From NCBI RefSeq assembly GCF_016804325.1, contig NZ_CP043627.1:6727001-6791000 (forward strand): 64,000 nt of DNA, written 5' to 3'. The notes beneath the pieces are model-generated. The model searched no databases, was not told the DNA's origin, and saw only the letters and a list, made by a program, of their open reading frames with translations. This DNA is from Methylobacterium aquaticum (GTDB lineage Bacteria; Pseudomonadota; Alphaproteobacteria; Rhizobiales; Beijerinckiaceae). Both the position numbers and the translations under genes were made by a program. Position 1 is the stretch's first letter. Each line of letters begins with the position of its first letter. This document shows positions 36,372 through 46,722 of this stretch, one piece after another.

Positions 36372-37031
36372 TCACGAGGCCCGCAGGATGCGCTCCCCGG
36401 TCTCGCGGTCCCGCCCGAGGCCGCGCGTCACGTCGTAGGGCGTGCCCTCCAATCCGAACACCGCCCGGGTGGTGTCGGCGGTGGCGGGCGTCCAGCGGCA
36501 GAGGAACGGCACCAGGGGATTGCCGTCATAGATCATCGGCAGCGCCAGGGGCTCGGTGTCCCAGCCGAGGGTCGCCAGATGGGTGATCATGATCGGGTGG
36601 GCCTGGATCAGGTACCCGTCGAGGCCCAGGAGCCCGGTCAGCTCGGCCACCGCCACGAACTGGCGCCCGGCGACCGGGTCCTTCGCGGTGGCCGAGGCCC
36701 GCCGCCAGGGCGCAGCGCCGCAGCGGGTCCACTCGAACAGCCGCGGGCCGGTCGGCACCGTCGCGCCCTGGAGGAGCTGCGGGTAGACGTGGCTCTGGAG
36801 ATGCGGCCGGGTGGTCGGCAGCAGGCGCGAATACGACACGACCTCGCCGTCGTCGATGCCGGCGACGTGGATGCAGTCCGGCCCGTCGAACTGGTCGCGC
36901 TCGCGCCCATCGGGCTTGCGGCAGGCCTCCCAGCGCATCGTCTCGACGAACAGGCGGTGGCGGAAGCAATATATCCTGTCGAGCAGATCCGCGCTGGCGT
37001 GGTAGTTTTCGCGATCGATGATCGTGATCAA
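36372..37031 (-). CDS. acyl-homoserine lactone synthase (LuxI family)
   Basis: A 219-residue autoinducer synthase. The conserved LuxI residues are R24, F28 and W34 (CFRHRLFVETMRWE), D46 and D49 (RERDQFDGPDC) and R69 (SYSRLLPTTRPHL), all in the usual positions, followed by RLFEWTRCGAAP. It makes an N-acyl homoserine lactone from SAM and an acyl carrier or CoA thioester; the acyl group cannot be predicted. It lies 345 bp downstream of a luxR gene on the same strand with a perfect 16-bp palindrome 57 bp upstream of its start, so it is probably autoinduced. Confidence 0.93.
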   Translation of the reverse strand: MITIIDRENYHASADLLDRIYCFRHRLFVETMRWEACRKPDGRERDQFDGPDCIHVAGIDDGEVVSYSRLLPTTRPHLQSHVYPQLLQGATVPTGPRLFEWTRCGAAPWRRASATAKDPVAGRQFVAVAELTGLLGLDGYLIQAHPIMITHLATLGWDTEPLALPMIYDGNPLVPFLCRWTPATADTTRAVFGLEGTPYDVTRGLGRDRETGERILRAS

Positions 37032-37376
37032 GATCAGGGCTCCTTGCTCTGGAGCCAGTCATGATCTGTGAACCTAGAATGAGATAGACCGTAAATTTAC
37101 GGTATGGTTGGATAGCCGATTTAAAATCATGAAATCATAGTGGGCGTAGAAGGTTTTTTCGATTTTTCGATAATTTCGAGATTGTCATGAGGGCGACGCG
37201 ATGCGTCGTTCGGCAACTCGAGATGCGATCACGCGGCGCCGCGGGAAGATCAGACGCGCCTAGGACGAGCGGGGTTTCCGGCCCGGGACGGCCGCGTCGC
37301 GCCTCATCCCCCACGTCACTGCGGGCCGTCGACGAGGATCGTCTTTCCGCGGGGCCGCATCGTGGCGGGCGCCGGT
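37032..37376. other. luxR-luxI intergenic region
   Basis: It contains the luxI promoter region: the lux-box palindrome at 37088-37103 in AT-rich DNA, then GC-rich sequence up to the luxR stop. No gene was supported. Confidence 0.6.
37088..37103 (-). promoter_or_regulatory. lux-box-like operator upstream of luxI
   Basis: ACCGTAAATTTACGGT is a perfect 16-bp palindrome lying 57-72 bp upstream of the luxI start in AT-rich DNA. Lux boxes are ~18-20 bp dyads bound by LuxR-AHL at about -40. The position and symmetry fit activation by the neighbouring LuxR. Confidence 0.72.
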
Positions 37377-38117
37377 CTAATCGATCAATCCCTCGCGCAT
37401 CGCCTGGGCGACGAGCTGCACCCGGTTGACGGCGCCGAGCTTGCGGGCGGCATTGCGCAGGTAATCCTCCACCGTGCGCTGCGACAGCGACAGGATCTCG
37501 GAGGTCTCCCAGCCGGTCTTGCCGGCGGCGGCCCATTTGATGCACTCGATCTCGCGCCTGGTGCAGCGGGCGAGCCCACCCGGGCGGCGGGTGGGCCGTG
37601 CCGGCGCGGCGGGGCCGAAGCTGCGCGAGGCGAGGTGGGCGTAGATCGCCAGGAGGTGCAAGCCCGCCCGGGCCTCGTCCGAGAGGTCCATCCGCGGAGC
37701 GCCGAACGAGGCCGCGGTCTCGGTGCCGTCGACGTCGTGGATCGGCACGCAGAGCCCGTCGCCGAGGCCGAAGGCCGGAGCCTCGCCCATGATGCGCCGG
37801 GCGAGCGCCGCGTCGCGGTCGACCCGGACTTCCGACCACAGGAACGGCATGGTGGTGCGCCGGACATGCGCCATCACCGGGTCGTGCTGGACGTAGGCCT
37901 GCTCGACGTACCGGGTCGCCCATTCCTCCGGCCAGTGCATCAGCAGCAGCCGCTCGGGCAGGTTCTCGCCGGCGCTCTGCGGCGCGCCCGCGATGGCGAA
38001 GCGCTCGTAGCCGAACACCGTCCCGGCCCGTGTCAGCACGGCGACAATCTCGGCCGTGTTCCGCGCCGCCTTCAAGTCCTGGACCAGGTCCAGGGTGACC
38101 CGCCCGATCACCGCCAT
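37377..38117 (-). CDS. LuxR-family autoinducer-binding regulator
   Basis: A 246-residue quorum-sensing regulator. The N-terminal autoinducer-binding domain includes FGYERFAIAG, WATRYVEQAYVQHDPVMAHV and TMPFLWSEV with conserved W, Y, D and W residues, and GDGLCVPIHDVDG. The C-terminal HTH is LARCTRREIECIKWAAAGKT, GWETSEILSLSQRTVEDYL, RNAARKLGAVNRVQLVAQ. ATG 38117 (MAVIGRVTLDL) is chosen over an upstream frame that looks random. It is encoded upstream of luxI on the same strand and probably binds the palindrome at 37088. Confidence 0.92.
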   Translation of the reverse strand: MAVIGRVTLDLVQDLKAARNTAEIVAVLTRAGTVFGYERFAIAGAPQSAGENLPERLLLMHWPEEWATRYVEQAYVQHDPVMAHVRRTTMPFLWSEVRVDRDAALARRIMGEAPAFGLGDGLCVPIHDVDGTETAASFGAPRMDLSDEARAGLHLLAIYAHLASRSFGPAAPARPTRRPGGLARCTRREIECIKWAAAGKTGWETSEILSLSQRTVEDYLRNAARKLGAVNRVQLVAQAMREGLID

Positions 38118-38249
38118 CTTATCGCGATGCCCATCCCGACAGACGTCCAGCACCAACCCGCATCGTCGCCGGCCGGTCTCCGGCTCTACAGGAAAAAACC
38201 GTTGCCGGCGACGATCCGGGGGTAACATCGCCCGGATCACCACCGCCGC

Positions 38250-38272
38250 GGGACGGCCGTCCGGGCCGTCCC
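38250..38272 (-). terminator. hairpin downstream of fruA
   Basis: GGGACGGCC-GTCCG-GGCCGTCCC has perfect 9-bp arms and lies 23 bp beyond the fruA stop. No T-tract follows, as is common in GC-rich genomes. It also lies just upstream of luxR and probably insulates it from the fru operon. Confidence 0.6.
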
Positions 38273-38294
38273 GCCGTCATGGAAAGACGGCCGT

Positions 38295-40016
<1,722 letters not shown>

Positions 40017-40098
40017 GGGGTGTTCCTCCTGGGTTGTTCGTGGGTGCCGGTTGCGGCGGCGCTCAAGTCAATGGCAAGTCATTCCACAATCCTATCCG

Positions 40099-40223
40099 CG
40101 ACCTCATCCTGAGGTGCGAACGGAGTGAGCCTCGAAGGAGGGCTCCAGGGATCGCAGTAGTTTCTGGAACCCTCCTTCGAGGTCAGTCGATCTGCGATCG
40201 ACTGACACCTCAGGATGAGGTCG
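40099..40223. repeat. palindromic intergenic repeat, family 1, copy D
   Basis: A 125-bp inverted repeat bounded by CGACCTCATCCTGAGGTG and CACCTCAGGATGAGGTCG, lying inside the fru operon between fruK and fruA. In the transcript it would form a long hairpin and may lower or stabilise parts of the fru message. Confidence 0.87.
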
Positions 40224-40247
40224 TGGGTGGGATGGACCTTGTTTGTT

Positions 40248-41189
40248 TCACGCCGTCAGGGTGCGAACCTCGATCGCCCCTGCGATCGCTTCGACTTCCT
40301 CGCGCCCCGGCAGGTTGGCGCCGGCCCGGGTCAGCTTGCCGGCCGCGAAGGCCAGCGCCAGGCGGGCGGTGTCGGCGAGGCTGAGATCGGCCACGAGCCC
40401 GGCGACCAGCCCCGCCACCAGGGCATCGCCGGCTCCGACGGTGCTGGCGACCTCGATCGCCGGGGCGAGCGCGTGCAGGGCCTCCCGCTCACGCACGAAC
40501 ACCGCGCCCTCGGCCCCGAGCGAGACCGCCACCAGGGGGATGCCGCGCCGCACGAGGCCGCGGGCCGCCTCGACCACGTCGACGAGGGTGGGCAACGGAT
40601 GGCCGGCCCATTCCTCCAGCTCGTGCCGGTTCGGCTTGACCACGTCGGGCAGGGTCGCGGCGGCGAGGCCTGCGGCGAGCGGCGGCCCGGAGGCGTCGAG
40701 CAGAACCCGGGCGCCGCGGCTCTTCAGCTCCGCCGTCAGCTCGGCGTAGAGGCCGGTCCCGGCGCCTGCCGGCAGGCTGCCGGCGAGGACCACCAGGGTA
40801 TCCGGGCCGGCCGCCTCGGCCAGCACGGCGCGCACCGCCCGCAGGGTCGCGGGGTCGAGCGTCAGGCCCGGCAGGTTCACGTCGGTGGTGCCGGCGGGAT
40901 CGACGAGCTTCAGGTTGATGCGGGTCTCGCCGGCGACGCAGACGCAGCGATCCGCGATGCCCTTGGCTAAGAACAGGGCCTCGAAGACGGCGGCGTTGCC
41001 GGCGCCGAGCACGCCCGCCGCCGTGACGGGCAGGCCCCAATCGGCGAGGCAGCTCGCCACGTTGATGCCCTTGCCGCCGGCATCGTCGCGCACCGCGCGG
41101 GCGCGGTGGACCTCGCCCGGCGCCAGCCGGTCGAGGGTCACGGTCCGGTCGATCGCCGGGTTGAGGGTGAGGGTGAGGATTCGGGTCAC
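40248..41189 (-). CDS. fruK: 1-phosphofructokinase
   Basis: A 313-residue PfkB-family kinase turning fructose 1-phosphate into fructose 1,6-bisphosphate. It starts TRILTLTLNPAIDRTVTLDR, has the PfkB signature in DDAGGKGINVASCLADWG, and the catalytic GAGD motif in EVASTVGAGDALVAGLVAGL. GTG 41189 overlaps the fruB stop by 4 bp. It sits between the fructose PTS components as usual. Confidence 0.95.
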   Translation of the reverse strand: MTRILTLTLNPAIDRTVTLDRLAPGEVHRARAVRDDAGGKGINVASCLADWGLPVTAAGVLGAGNAAVFEALFLAKGIADRCVCVAGETRINLKLVDPAGTTDVNLPGLTLDPATLRAVRAVLAEAAGPDTLVVLAGSLPAGAGTGLYAELTAELKSRGARVLLDASGPPLAAGLAAATLPDVVKPNRHELEEWAGHPLPTLVDVVEAARGLVRRGIPLVAVSLGAEGAVFVREREALHALAPAIEVASTVGAGDALVAGLVAGLVADLSLADTARLALAFAAGKLTRAGANLPGREEVEAIAGAIEVRTLTA

Positions 41190-43729
41190 GACCGCGCCTC
41201 CCGGTCGAGGGCCCGCACCGACGCGGCATCGGGCTGGGCGCAGGCGTCGTCGGCGAGCGCCTTCAGCTCGGCGAGCGAGGCGGCGCGCAGGCGGGCCTTC
41301 ACGGCCGGCAGGTCGCGGGGCGTCATCGAGAGTTCGTGGACGCCGAGTCCCGCGAGCAGCCCCGCCCCGAACGGATCGCCGGCAATGCCGCCGCAGACCC
41401 CGACATAGCGCCCGTGCCGGGCGGCTCCCTCGCAGGTCATCCGCACCAGGCGCAGGACCGCCGGATGGAGCGAATCGGCCTCCGGCGCCAGCTCGGTGTT
41501 CTGGCGGTCGATGGCGAGCGCGTATTGCGTCAGGTCGTTGGTGCCGATCGAGAAGAAGTCGCAATGCGCCGCCAGGGCATCGGCCTGGATCGCGGCGGCC
41601 GGCACCTCGATCATGATGCCGAGGGGCACGGCCGGCGCGCCGATCTCGGCCCGGATCCGCTCGCAGGCCGCGCGCAGGGCCAGCACCTCGGGCACCGAGG
41701 TGATCATCGGGAACATGATCGAGAGCGGCGCGTCCTTCCCCGTCGGGGCGCCGGCGGGCACGCAATCCTTCGCGGCGCGGTAGAGGGCGCGCAGCTGCGG
41801 CTCCATCAGGTCGGGCCGGCGCAGCAGCAGGCGGGCGCCGCGCACGCCGAGGAAGGGGTTCTCCTCCTTCGGCAGGGCGAGATGGGGCACCTGCTTGTCG
41901 CCGCCGATGTCGAGGGCGCGCACGATCAGCGGACGGCCCTGGAGCGCCTCCAGCATCGCCCGGTAGGTGGCGTATTGGTCGTCCTCGTCCGGGGTGTCGC
42001 CGCGTTCCAGGAACAGGAACTCGGTGCGCATCAGGCCGACGCCCTCGGCGCCCTGCGACAGGGCGAAGGGGACCTGGTCGGGCGTGTTGACGTTGGCGCC
42101 GATGGCGAGGTCGTGCCCGTCGCGGGTGCGGGCCGGCAGGCCGCGCTCGCGTGCCTCCGCCTCTTGCGTCGCCCGCAAGGATTCGCGCCAGGCGTGCGCC
42201 GAGGCGAGGTCGCGCTGGCTCGGATCGAGGTAGAGCCGCCCTGTCGTGCCGTCGAGGATCGCGGTCCGGCCGGCAGGCAGAGCGAGAAGGCCGGGCCCGG
42301 CCGCCACCACCGAGGGGATGCCGAGCGTCCGCGCCAGGATCGCCGTGTGGGAGGTCGGCCCGCCTTGCGCGGTGGCAAGCCCGAGCACCCGGGCGGGGTC
42401 GAGCCCGGCGGTGTCGGAAGGCGCGAGGTCGGGGCTGAGCAGGATGCAGGGCGCGTCCGGCAGGGCGTGGCCGGCCTGGAGCGCGGGATCGATCTGCGCC
42501 AGCACCCGGCGGCCGACATCGCGCAGGTCCGCCGCGCGGGCGGCGAGCACCGGATTGCCCAAAGCCGAGAGCTGGCCGGCCATCCGCTCCACCGCCCGGT
42601 GCCAGGCGAAGGCGACGCCGTGACCCTCGACCATCAGCTGGCAGGCCAGCGTGATCAGGTCGGTGTCGGCGATGAGGTCGGCCTGCGCCTTGAAGATCCC
42701 GGCATCGGCCTGGCCGAGGCGTCGGCCGGTATCGTCGGCGAGCGCCTTCAGCTGCGCCGCCGTGCTCTCGAGCGCCGCGTGCAGCCGGTCGCCGCCGCTG
42801 GTCAGAGGCTCGGGCTCGTCCGGCACCGCGACCTCGGTCGGGCCGAGAACGTGAATCGGCCCGATGGCGAGGCCGGGGCTGGCGCCGATGCCGGGGATCA
42901 CCTGGCAGGGATCGGCCGGGTTCCAGCCCGCCACCGGGGCGGCGGCCTTCGCGGCGGCCTCCGCGGCGCGGGCCGCCGCCGCCTTCTCGCCGGCCGACAG
43001 GCCGGTGATCACGGCCTTGAGCCGGGCCAGAACGGCGGGGGCGTCGTCGCCGTCCGTGGAGATCACCGCCTCGTCGCCGGCGCGCAGGCCGAGCTGGAGC
43101 AGCGAGATCAGGTTCTTGGCATCCGCCACCTCGGCGCCGTGGCGGACCTGGATCCGGGCCGGGCTGGCCCGGGCCGCCTCGACCCAGGCCGAGGCCGGGC
43201 GGGCATGCAGGCCGGTCGGGTAGTCGACGGTCCAGGTGAAGCTCTGGCGCAGGTCGGCGGCGGGGCCGGCGCTGCCGGGCGCGGCAGCGTCCTCGGCGAG
43301 AGCCGCGGCGATCTCGGCGGCGTCGGTCGTGGTGCGCAGGCGCTCCAGCCGGGCCTCGTCCTGGATCAGGCGGGTGAGGCGGCGCAGGACCGTGATGTGG
43401 GTGTCGGATTGCGCGGCGATCGCCACCACGAGGTGGGCGTCCTGCCCGTCGTGCCAGGCGACGCCGCCGGGCACCTGGAGGACGGCGAGCCCGCTCTCGC
43501 GCACCAGGGCGCGATCGTCGACCATGCCGTGCGGGATCACCACGCCGTGGCCGAGATAGGTGTTCGCGACCCCCTCGCGGCGCAGCATGCTGGCCTCGTA
43601 GGCCGGATCGATGCAGCCGGCGGCGACGAGGAGCTGGGCCGCCTCGCGGATCGCGGCCTCCTTGGTCGCGGGCGCGGCGGCGGTGCGGATCAGGACGCGC
43701 GGCGTCAGCGGCGGTGTCGGCGCGAGCAT
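41186..43729 (-). CDS. fruB: fructose-specific multiphosphoryl transfer protein EIIA-HPr-EI
   Basis: An 847-residue fusion that carries phosphate from PEP to FruA. Residues ~1-150: EIIA-Fru with active H67 (YLGHGVVIPHGM). Residues ~165-255: HPr with the active histidine in YPTGLHARPASAWVEAAR. The rest is enzyme I: phosphohistidine loop GGPTSHTAILARTLGIPSVV, PEP-binding MRTEFLFLERGDTP and the catalytic cysteine in GVCGGIAGDP. ATG 43729 follows GGGAGGAAG. It is first in the operon, divergent from a LacI regulator, with two identical operators between them. Confidence 0.95.
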   Translation of the reverse strand: MLAPTPPLTPRVLIRTAAAPATKEAAIREAAQLLVAAGCIDPAYEASMLRREGVANTYLGHGVVIPHGMVDDRALVRESGLAVLQVPGGVAWHDGQDAHLVVAIAAQSDTHITVLRRLTRLIQDEARLERLRTTTDAAEIAAALAEDAAAPGSAGPAADLRQSFTWTVDYPTGLHARPASAWVEAARASPARIQVRHGAEVADAKNLISLLQLGLRAGDEAVISTDGDDAPAVLARLKAVITGLSAGEKAAAARAAEAAAKAAAPVAGWNPADPCQVIPGIGASPGLAIGPIHVLGPTEVAVPDEPEPLTSGGDRLHAALESTAAQLKALADDTGRRLGQADAGIFKAQADLIADTDLITLACQLMVEGHGVAFAWHRAVERMAGQLSALGNPVLAARAADLRDVGRRVLAQIDPALQAGHALPDAPCILLSPDLAPSDTAGLDPARVLGLATAQGGPTSHTAILARTLGIPSVVAAGPGLLALPAGRTAILDGTTGRLYLDPSQRDLASAHAWRESLRATQEAEARERGLPARTRDGHDLAIGANVNTPDQVPFALSQGAEGVGLMRTEFLFLERGDTPDEDDQYATYRAMLEALQGRPLIVRALDIGGDKQVPHLALPKEENPFLGVRGARLLLRRPDLMEPQLRALYRAAKDCVPAGAPTGKDAPLSIMFPMITSVPEVLALRAACERIRAEIGAPAVPLGIMIEVPAAAIQADALAAHCDFFSIGTNDLTQYALAIDRQNTELAPEADSLHPAVLRLVRMTCEGAARHGRYVGVCGGIAGDPFGAGLLAGLGVHELSMTPRDLPAVKARLRAASLAELKALADDACAQPDAASVRALDREARS

Positions 43730-43774
43730 GGCGGGCTTCCTCCCAGGAGGCGATCGAGTTTTCCTTGACGCTTA

Positions 43775-43788
43775 TGAAAACGTTTTCA
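43775..43788. promoter_or_regulatory. LacI-type operator 1 (fruB side)
   Basis: TGAAAACGTTTTCA is a perfect 14-bp palindrome 46 bp upstream of fruB, of the form bound by LacI-family fructose regulators. Confidence 0.82.
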
Positions 43789-43885
43789 CAACCTCTGTCA
43801 ATCTTCTTCGTCGAGGGAGAGTGGGGGGATGAGTGTCAGGACTTGCACGGAGCGGCCACGCCTGCCACAACGGTGGTACCGATCC

Positions 43886-43899
43886 TGAAAACGTTTTCG
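43886..43899. promoter_or_regulatory. LacI-type operator 2 (regulator side)
   Basis: TGAAAACGTTTTCG repeats the core of operator 1 with one end mismatch, 6 bp before the regulator's ATG. It would block the regulator's own translation start region, implying autorepression. Centre-to-centre distance to operator 1 is 111 bp. Confidence 0.82.
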
Positions 43900-43904
43900 A
43901 GGCG

Positions 43905-44888
43905 ATGACCGTCGGCATCCGTGACGTCGCCCGCGCCGCGGGCGTATCCACCGCGACCGTGTCGCGGGCCTTGGGAAAAGGCCCGGTCAGCGACGCCCTG
44001 CGCGAGCAGGTCGAGGCGGCGGTCCGGGCGACCGGCTACCGGCCGAACCTGTCCGCCCGCCGCCTGCGCTCGCAATCGGCCCAGACCATCGGGCTCATCG
44101 TCGCCGACATCCGGAACCCGTTCTTCACCGCGGTCAGCCGGGCGGTCGAGGATGCGGCCTACCAGGCTGGGATGCGGCTGATCCTGTGCAACACCGGCGA
44201 GGACGCCGAGCGCGAGGCCCTGTACCTGCGGCTGATGCAGGAGGAGCGGGTCACCGGCGTCGTCTTCGCGCCGACCCGCCGCACGGCCGAGCGGCTGCGG
44301 CCGGAGGATTTTCCGTTCCCCCTGGTGCTGATCGACCGTACCGGGCCGCCCGGCGGCCATGACGGCGTGGTGCTCGACAACGTCGCGGCCGGCGCCGCCC
44401 TGGTCGATCACCTGGTGGAACAGGGCTATTCCCGCATCGCCGGGCTGTTCGGCTCGACGAGCTCGACCGCCGAGGAGCGCCGCGACGGCTATCTCGCGGC
44501 GATGCGCCGGCACGGGCTGGAGCCGCAGATGCGCAATGTGCCGCCCGACGCCGAGCCGGCGCAAGGGGAGGTGGCGCGCTGGCTCGCCGAGCCGTCGCGG
44601 CCCGAGGCGCTGGTCGTCTCGAACGGCCTGATCCTGATGGGGGCGGTGCGGGCGGCTCGCGCGGCGGGCGTGGCCTGGCCCGACGGGCTCGCGCTGGCGG
44701 GCTTCGACAACGAGCCCTGGACCGAGCTGGTCGAGCCCGGCCTGACGGTGATCGAGCAGCCGGTCGCCGAGATCGGCGCCCAGGCGATGGGGCTGCTGTT
44801 CGACCGGTTGAAGAATCCGGGGCAGCCGGTGCGCAAGGTGGTGCTGAGCGGGCGGCTCATCGCTCGGGGGTCGACGGGGCGGCGGTGA
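43905..44888 (+). CDS. LacI-family regulator of the fructose operon
   Basis: A 327-residue LacI/GalR regulator. The HTH is VGIRDVARAAGVSTATVSRA, with the hinge YRPNLSARRLRSQSAQ. The sugar-binding core follows from TIGLIVADIRNPFFTAVSRA, and GFDNEPWTELVEPGLTVIEQ is near the end. ATG 43905 is chosen because the HTH begins there and the second operator lies just upstream. It is divergent from fruB; fructose 1-phosphate is the likely inducer (family knowledge). Confidence 0.92.
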   Translation: MTVGIRDVARAAGVSTATVSRALGKGPVSDALREQVEAAVRATGYRPNLSARRLRSQSAQTIGLIVADIRNPFFTAVSRAVEDAAYQAGMRLILCNTGEDAEREALYLRLMQEERVTGVVFAPTRRTAERLRPEDFPFPLVLIDRTGPPGGHDGVVLDNVAAGAALVDHLVEQGYSRIAGLFGSTSSTAEERRDGYLAAMRRHGLEPQMRNVPPDAEPAQGEVARWLAEPSRPEALVVSNGLILMGAVRAARAAGVAWPDGLALAGFDNEPWTELVEPGLTVIEQPVAEIGAQAMGLLFDRLKNPGQPVRKVVLSGRLIARGSTGRR

Positions 44889-45312
44889 CCGTAGGCTGAA
44901 GCCACTCGGAGCCTGTCCGAGCAGGTACACCGATCGATCTGCAACAGACGCCGAGACCCCTCCACGTCATCCTGGGGCCCGGCGCAGCCGGGAACCCGGG
45001 ATCCATAACCGCTGAGGTCGATGGAAAAAGCGGAAGTCAGTCCGCTTCATCCTGCATCGCCAGCGGTCATGGATCCCGGGTTCCGCTGCGCGGCCCCGGG
45101 ATGACACCGAGGGTTTGAATTCAGTCCGTCAACCCGAACAAGCTTTCACGACTTCTCCTCCGCCGGGCTGTGGCGCTGCGGCTCGTGACCGTCCTGCCCC
45201 GGGTGGTTGTGCGTGTGGTGGTCGCGGCTCTCCTGATGGGTGGAAGGCGGCCGGGTCGGAGCGGGGCTGGTGCGGATGAGCCCGGCCAGCTTACGCCGGC
45301 TGGCCCCGTTCC
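44889..45312. other. intergenic region with family 2 inverted repeat
   Basis: It lies between the convergent fru regulator and CoA-transferase genes. The main content is the palindromic repeat at 44965-45105. The part from 45146 to 45312 has open frames but no convincing protein. Confidence 0.6.
44965..45105. repeat. palindromic intergenic repeat, family 2
   Basis: A 141-bp inverted repeat. The left arm runs GTCATCCTGGGGCCCGGC to GATCCATAACCGCTG (44965-45014), and the right arm CAGCGGTCATGGATCCCGGG to CCCCGGGATGAC (45061-45105). About 46 bp separate the arms. A diverged relative lies at 55391-55533. It is unrelated in sequence to family 1. Confidence 0.85.
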
Positions 45313-46692
45313 TCACCAGACAGGTGCATCGGCACCGAGCGGGCCGGCAGGCCGGTCCCACCGCATCGGCACGCCGGCGAGAGTGAGGGGAGGGTGCAGG
45401 CGCAAGGCGGGGCCCCAGCCGGTGCGCTCCGGCGCCTCGGAAAAGTCCCCCCGGCTCGGGGCGGCGGGCGCGTCCTCGGGGAGGGGAGACGGCGCGGCCG
45501 TGAGGAGCAGGGCCGTGCGGGCGAGGGACAGACGCGCCGTCGCGCCCCGCCCGGTCGTCAGGCGCCGGCTCAGGCCGTGCAGCACGGCGGCGGCCATCAG
45601 ATGGCCGGTGGCGTGGTCGAGGGCCTGGACCGGCAGCGGCACCGGCTTGTCGGCGCCGGCGCGGACCATCCCGGCCGCGGCGATGCCGCAACTCATCTGG
45701 ACCAGGCTGTCGAAGCCGCGCCGTTCCCGCCACGGGCCGGTCCAGCCATAGGCGTCGAGAGCGACATCGACCAGGCCCGGCCGCAGGCGGGCGCGGGTGG
45801 CCGCGTCGAGCCCGAGCCGGGTGAGCGCGTCCGGCCGGTAACCGTGGACCAGCACATCGGCCGACGCCAGCAGTTCCTCGAACCGCGCCCGCCCGCCCGG
45901 CGTCTTCAGGTCGAGCCGGGCGCAGGCCTTGCCCAGCGTCGTGTCCGGCAGCACGCCGGGCTCGTCCCAGGCCGGCGGGTCGAGGCGCAACACCGTCGCG
46001 CCGAACCCGGCGAGGAAGCGGGTCGCGACGGGGCCGGCCAGCACGCGCGTGAGGTCGAGGACCCGCAATCCCGCCAGGGGCCTGTCCGCTCGCGCCGCCG
46101 CGAGACCGTCCGGCCCTGTCTCGCCCGCCTCCCACGCGACCAGGGGCTCGTGAGCCACCGCCGCTCCTTGCGGGTGGATGCCCCAGGCCTCGGCCGAGCG
46201 CATCGCGGCGGCGCAGCCGCCGGCCGCGACCACCGCGCCTTCGAGATCGTCCGCGCTCCATTGCCGGACTGCCGCCGCCACCGCCTCCCGCTCCGGTGGG
46301 GTGCCGAGCACCGCCAGGGCGGCGTCGCGGTGATGCGGCGCGTTGGTGTGGAGCCGGATCCAGCCGTCGGCCGCCCGATAATCGCCGGCCACCGGATCCC
46401 AGAGCGGCGGCACCTCCCACCCTTGCGGATGGAGGGAGCGGGCGAACCAGAACGCCGCGAGGCGCCGGTCGACGCTCACGTCCGGGCGCCGACCGAAGCG
46501 GGTCTCGACGAGGTCGGCCAGCGCCAACCCAGCCGCCGCGACCGAGGCCGCCGCGAGGTCGCTGACCGGGAAGATCGACGGGAGGGCGCCGGCCCCGGTC
46601 ACGCTCACCGGCGGCGTGGGTCCGGCGCCGAGGGTGCGCCGGATCGCGTCCAGCATGGCCACGAAGACCGGATTGCCCGTCTCGGATGTCAT
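45313..46692 (-). CDS. class III CoA-transferase (CaiB/BaiF-like), unusual domain order
   Basis: A 459-residue protein. The CaiB Rossmann-like core begins only at about residue 200: LRVLDLTRVLAGPVATRFLA, LDLKTPGGRARFEELLASAD, VLVHGYRPDALTRLGLD. The first ~190 residues contain ADGWIRLHTNAPHHRDAALA and GCAAAMRSAEAW, which resemble the second (C-terminal) domain of normal CaiB proteins. So the order looks swapped compared with the family. It would move CoA between carboxylic acids; substrates are unknown. The start is 30 bp from a divergent citrate-synthase-like gene, suggesting shared control. Confidence 0.82.
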   Translation of the reverse strand: MTSETGNPVFVAMLDAIRRTLGAGPTPPVSVTGAGALPSIFPVSDLAAASVAAAGLALADLVETRFGRRPDVSVDRRLAAFWFARSLHPQGWEVPPLWDPVAGDYRAADGWIRLHTNAPHHRDAALAVLGTPPEREAVAAAVRQWSADDLEGAVVAAGGCAAAMRSAEAWGIHPQGAAVAHEPLVAWEAGETGPDGLAAARADRPLAGLRVLDLTRVLAGPVATRFLAGFGATVLRLDPPAWDEPGVLPDTTLGKACARLDLKTPGGRARFEELLASADVLVHGYRPDALTRLGLDAATRARLRPGLVDVALDAYGWTGPWRERRGFDSLVQMSCGIAAAGMVRAGADKPVPLPVQALDHATGHLMAAAVLHGLSRRLTTGRGATARLSLARTALLLTAAPSPLPEDAPAAPSRGDFSEAPERTGWGPALRLHPPLTLAGVPMRWDRPAGPLGADAPVW

Positions 46693-46722
46693 CGCCTGCT
46701 TCCGTGTTCACGAAGGCTCCCG

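Noticed and set aside
45146..45312. Gene downstream of the CoA-transferase
   Set aside because: Open frames exist on both strands but lack a start context, signal or domain; probably GC-driven.
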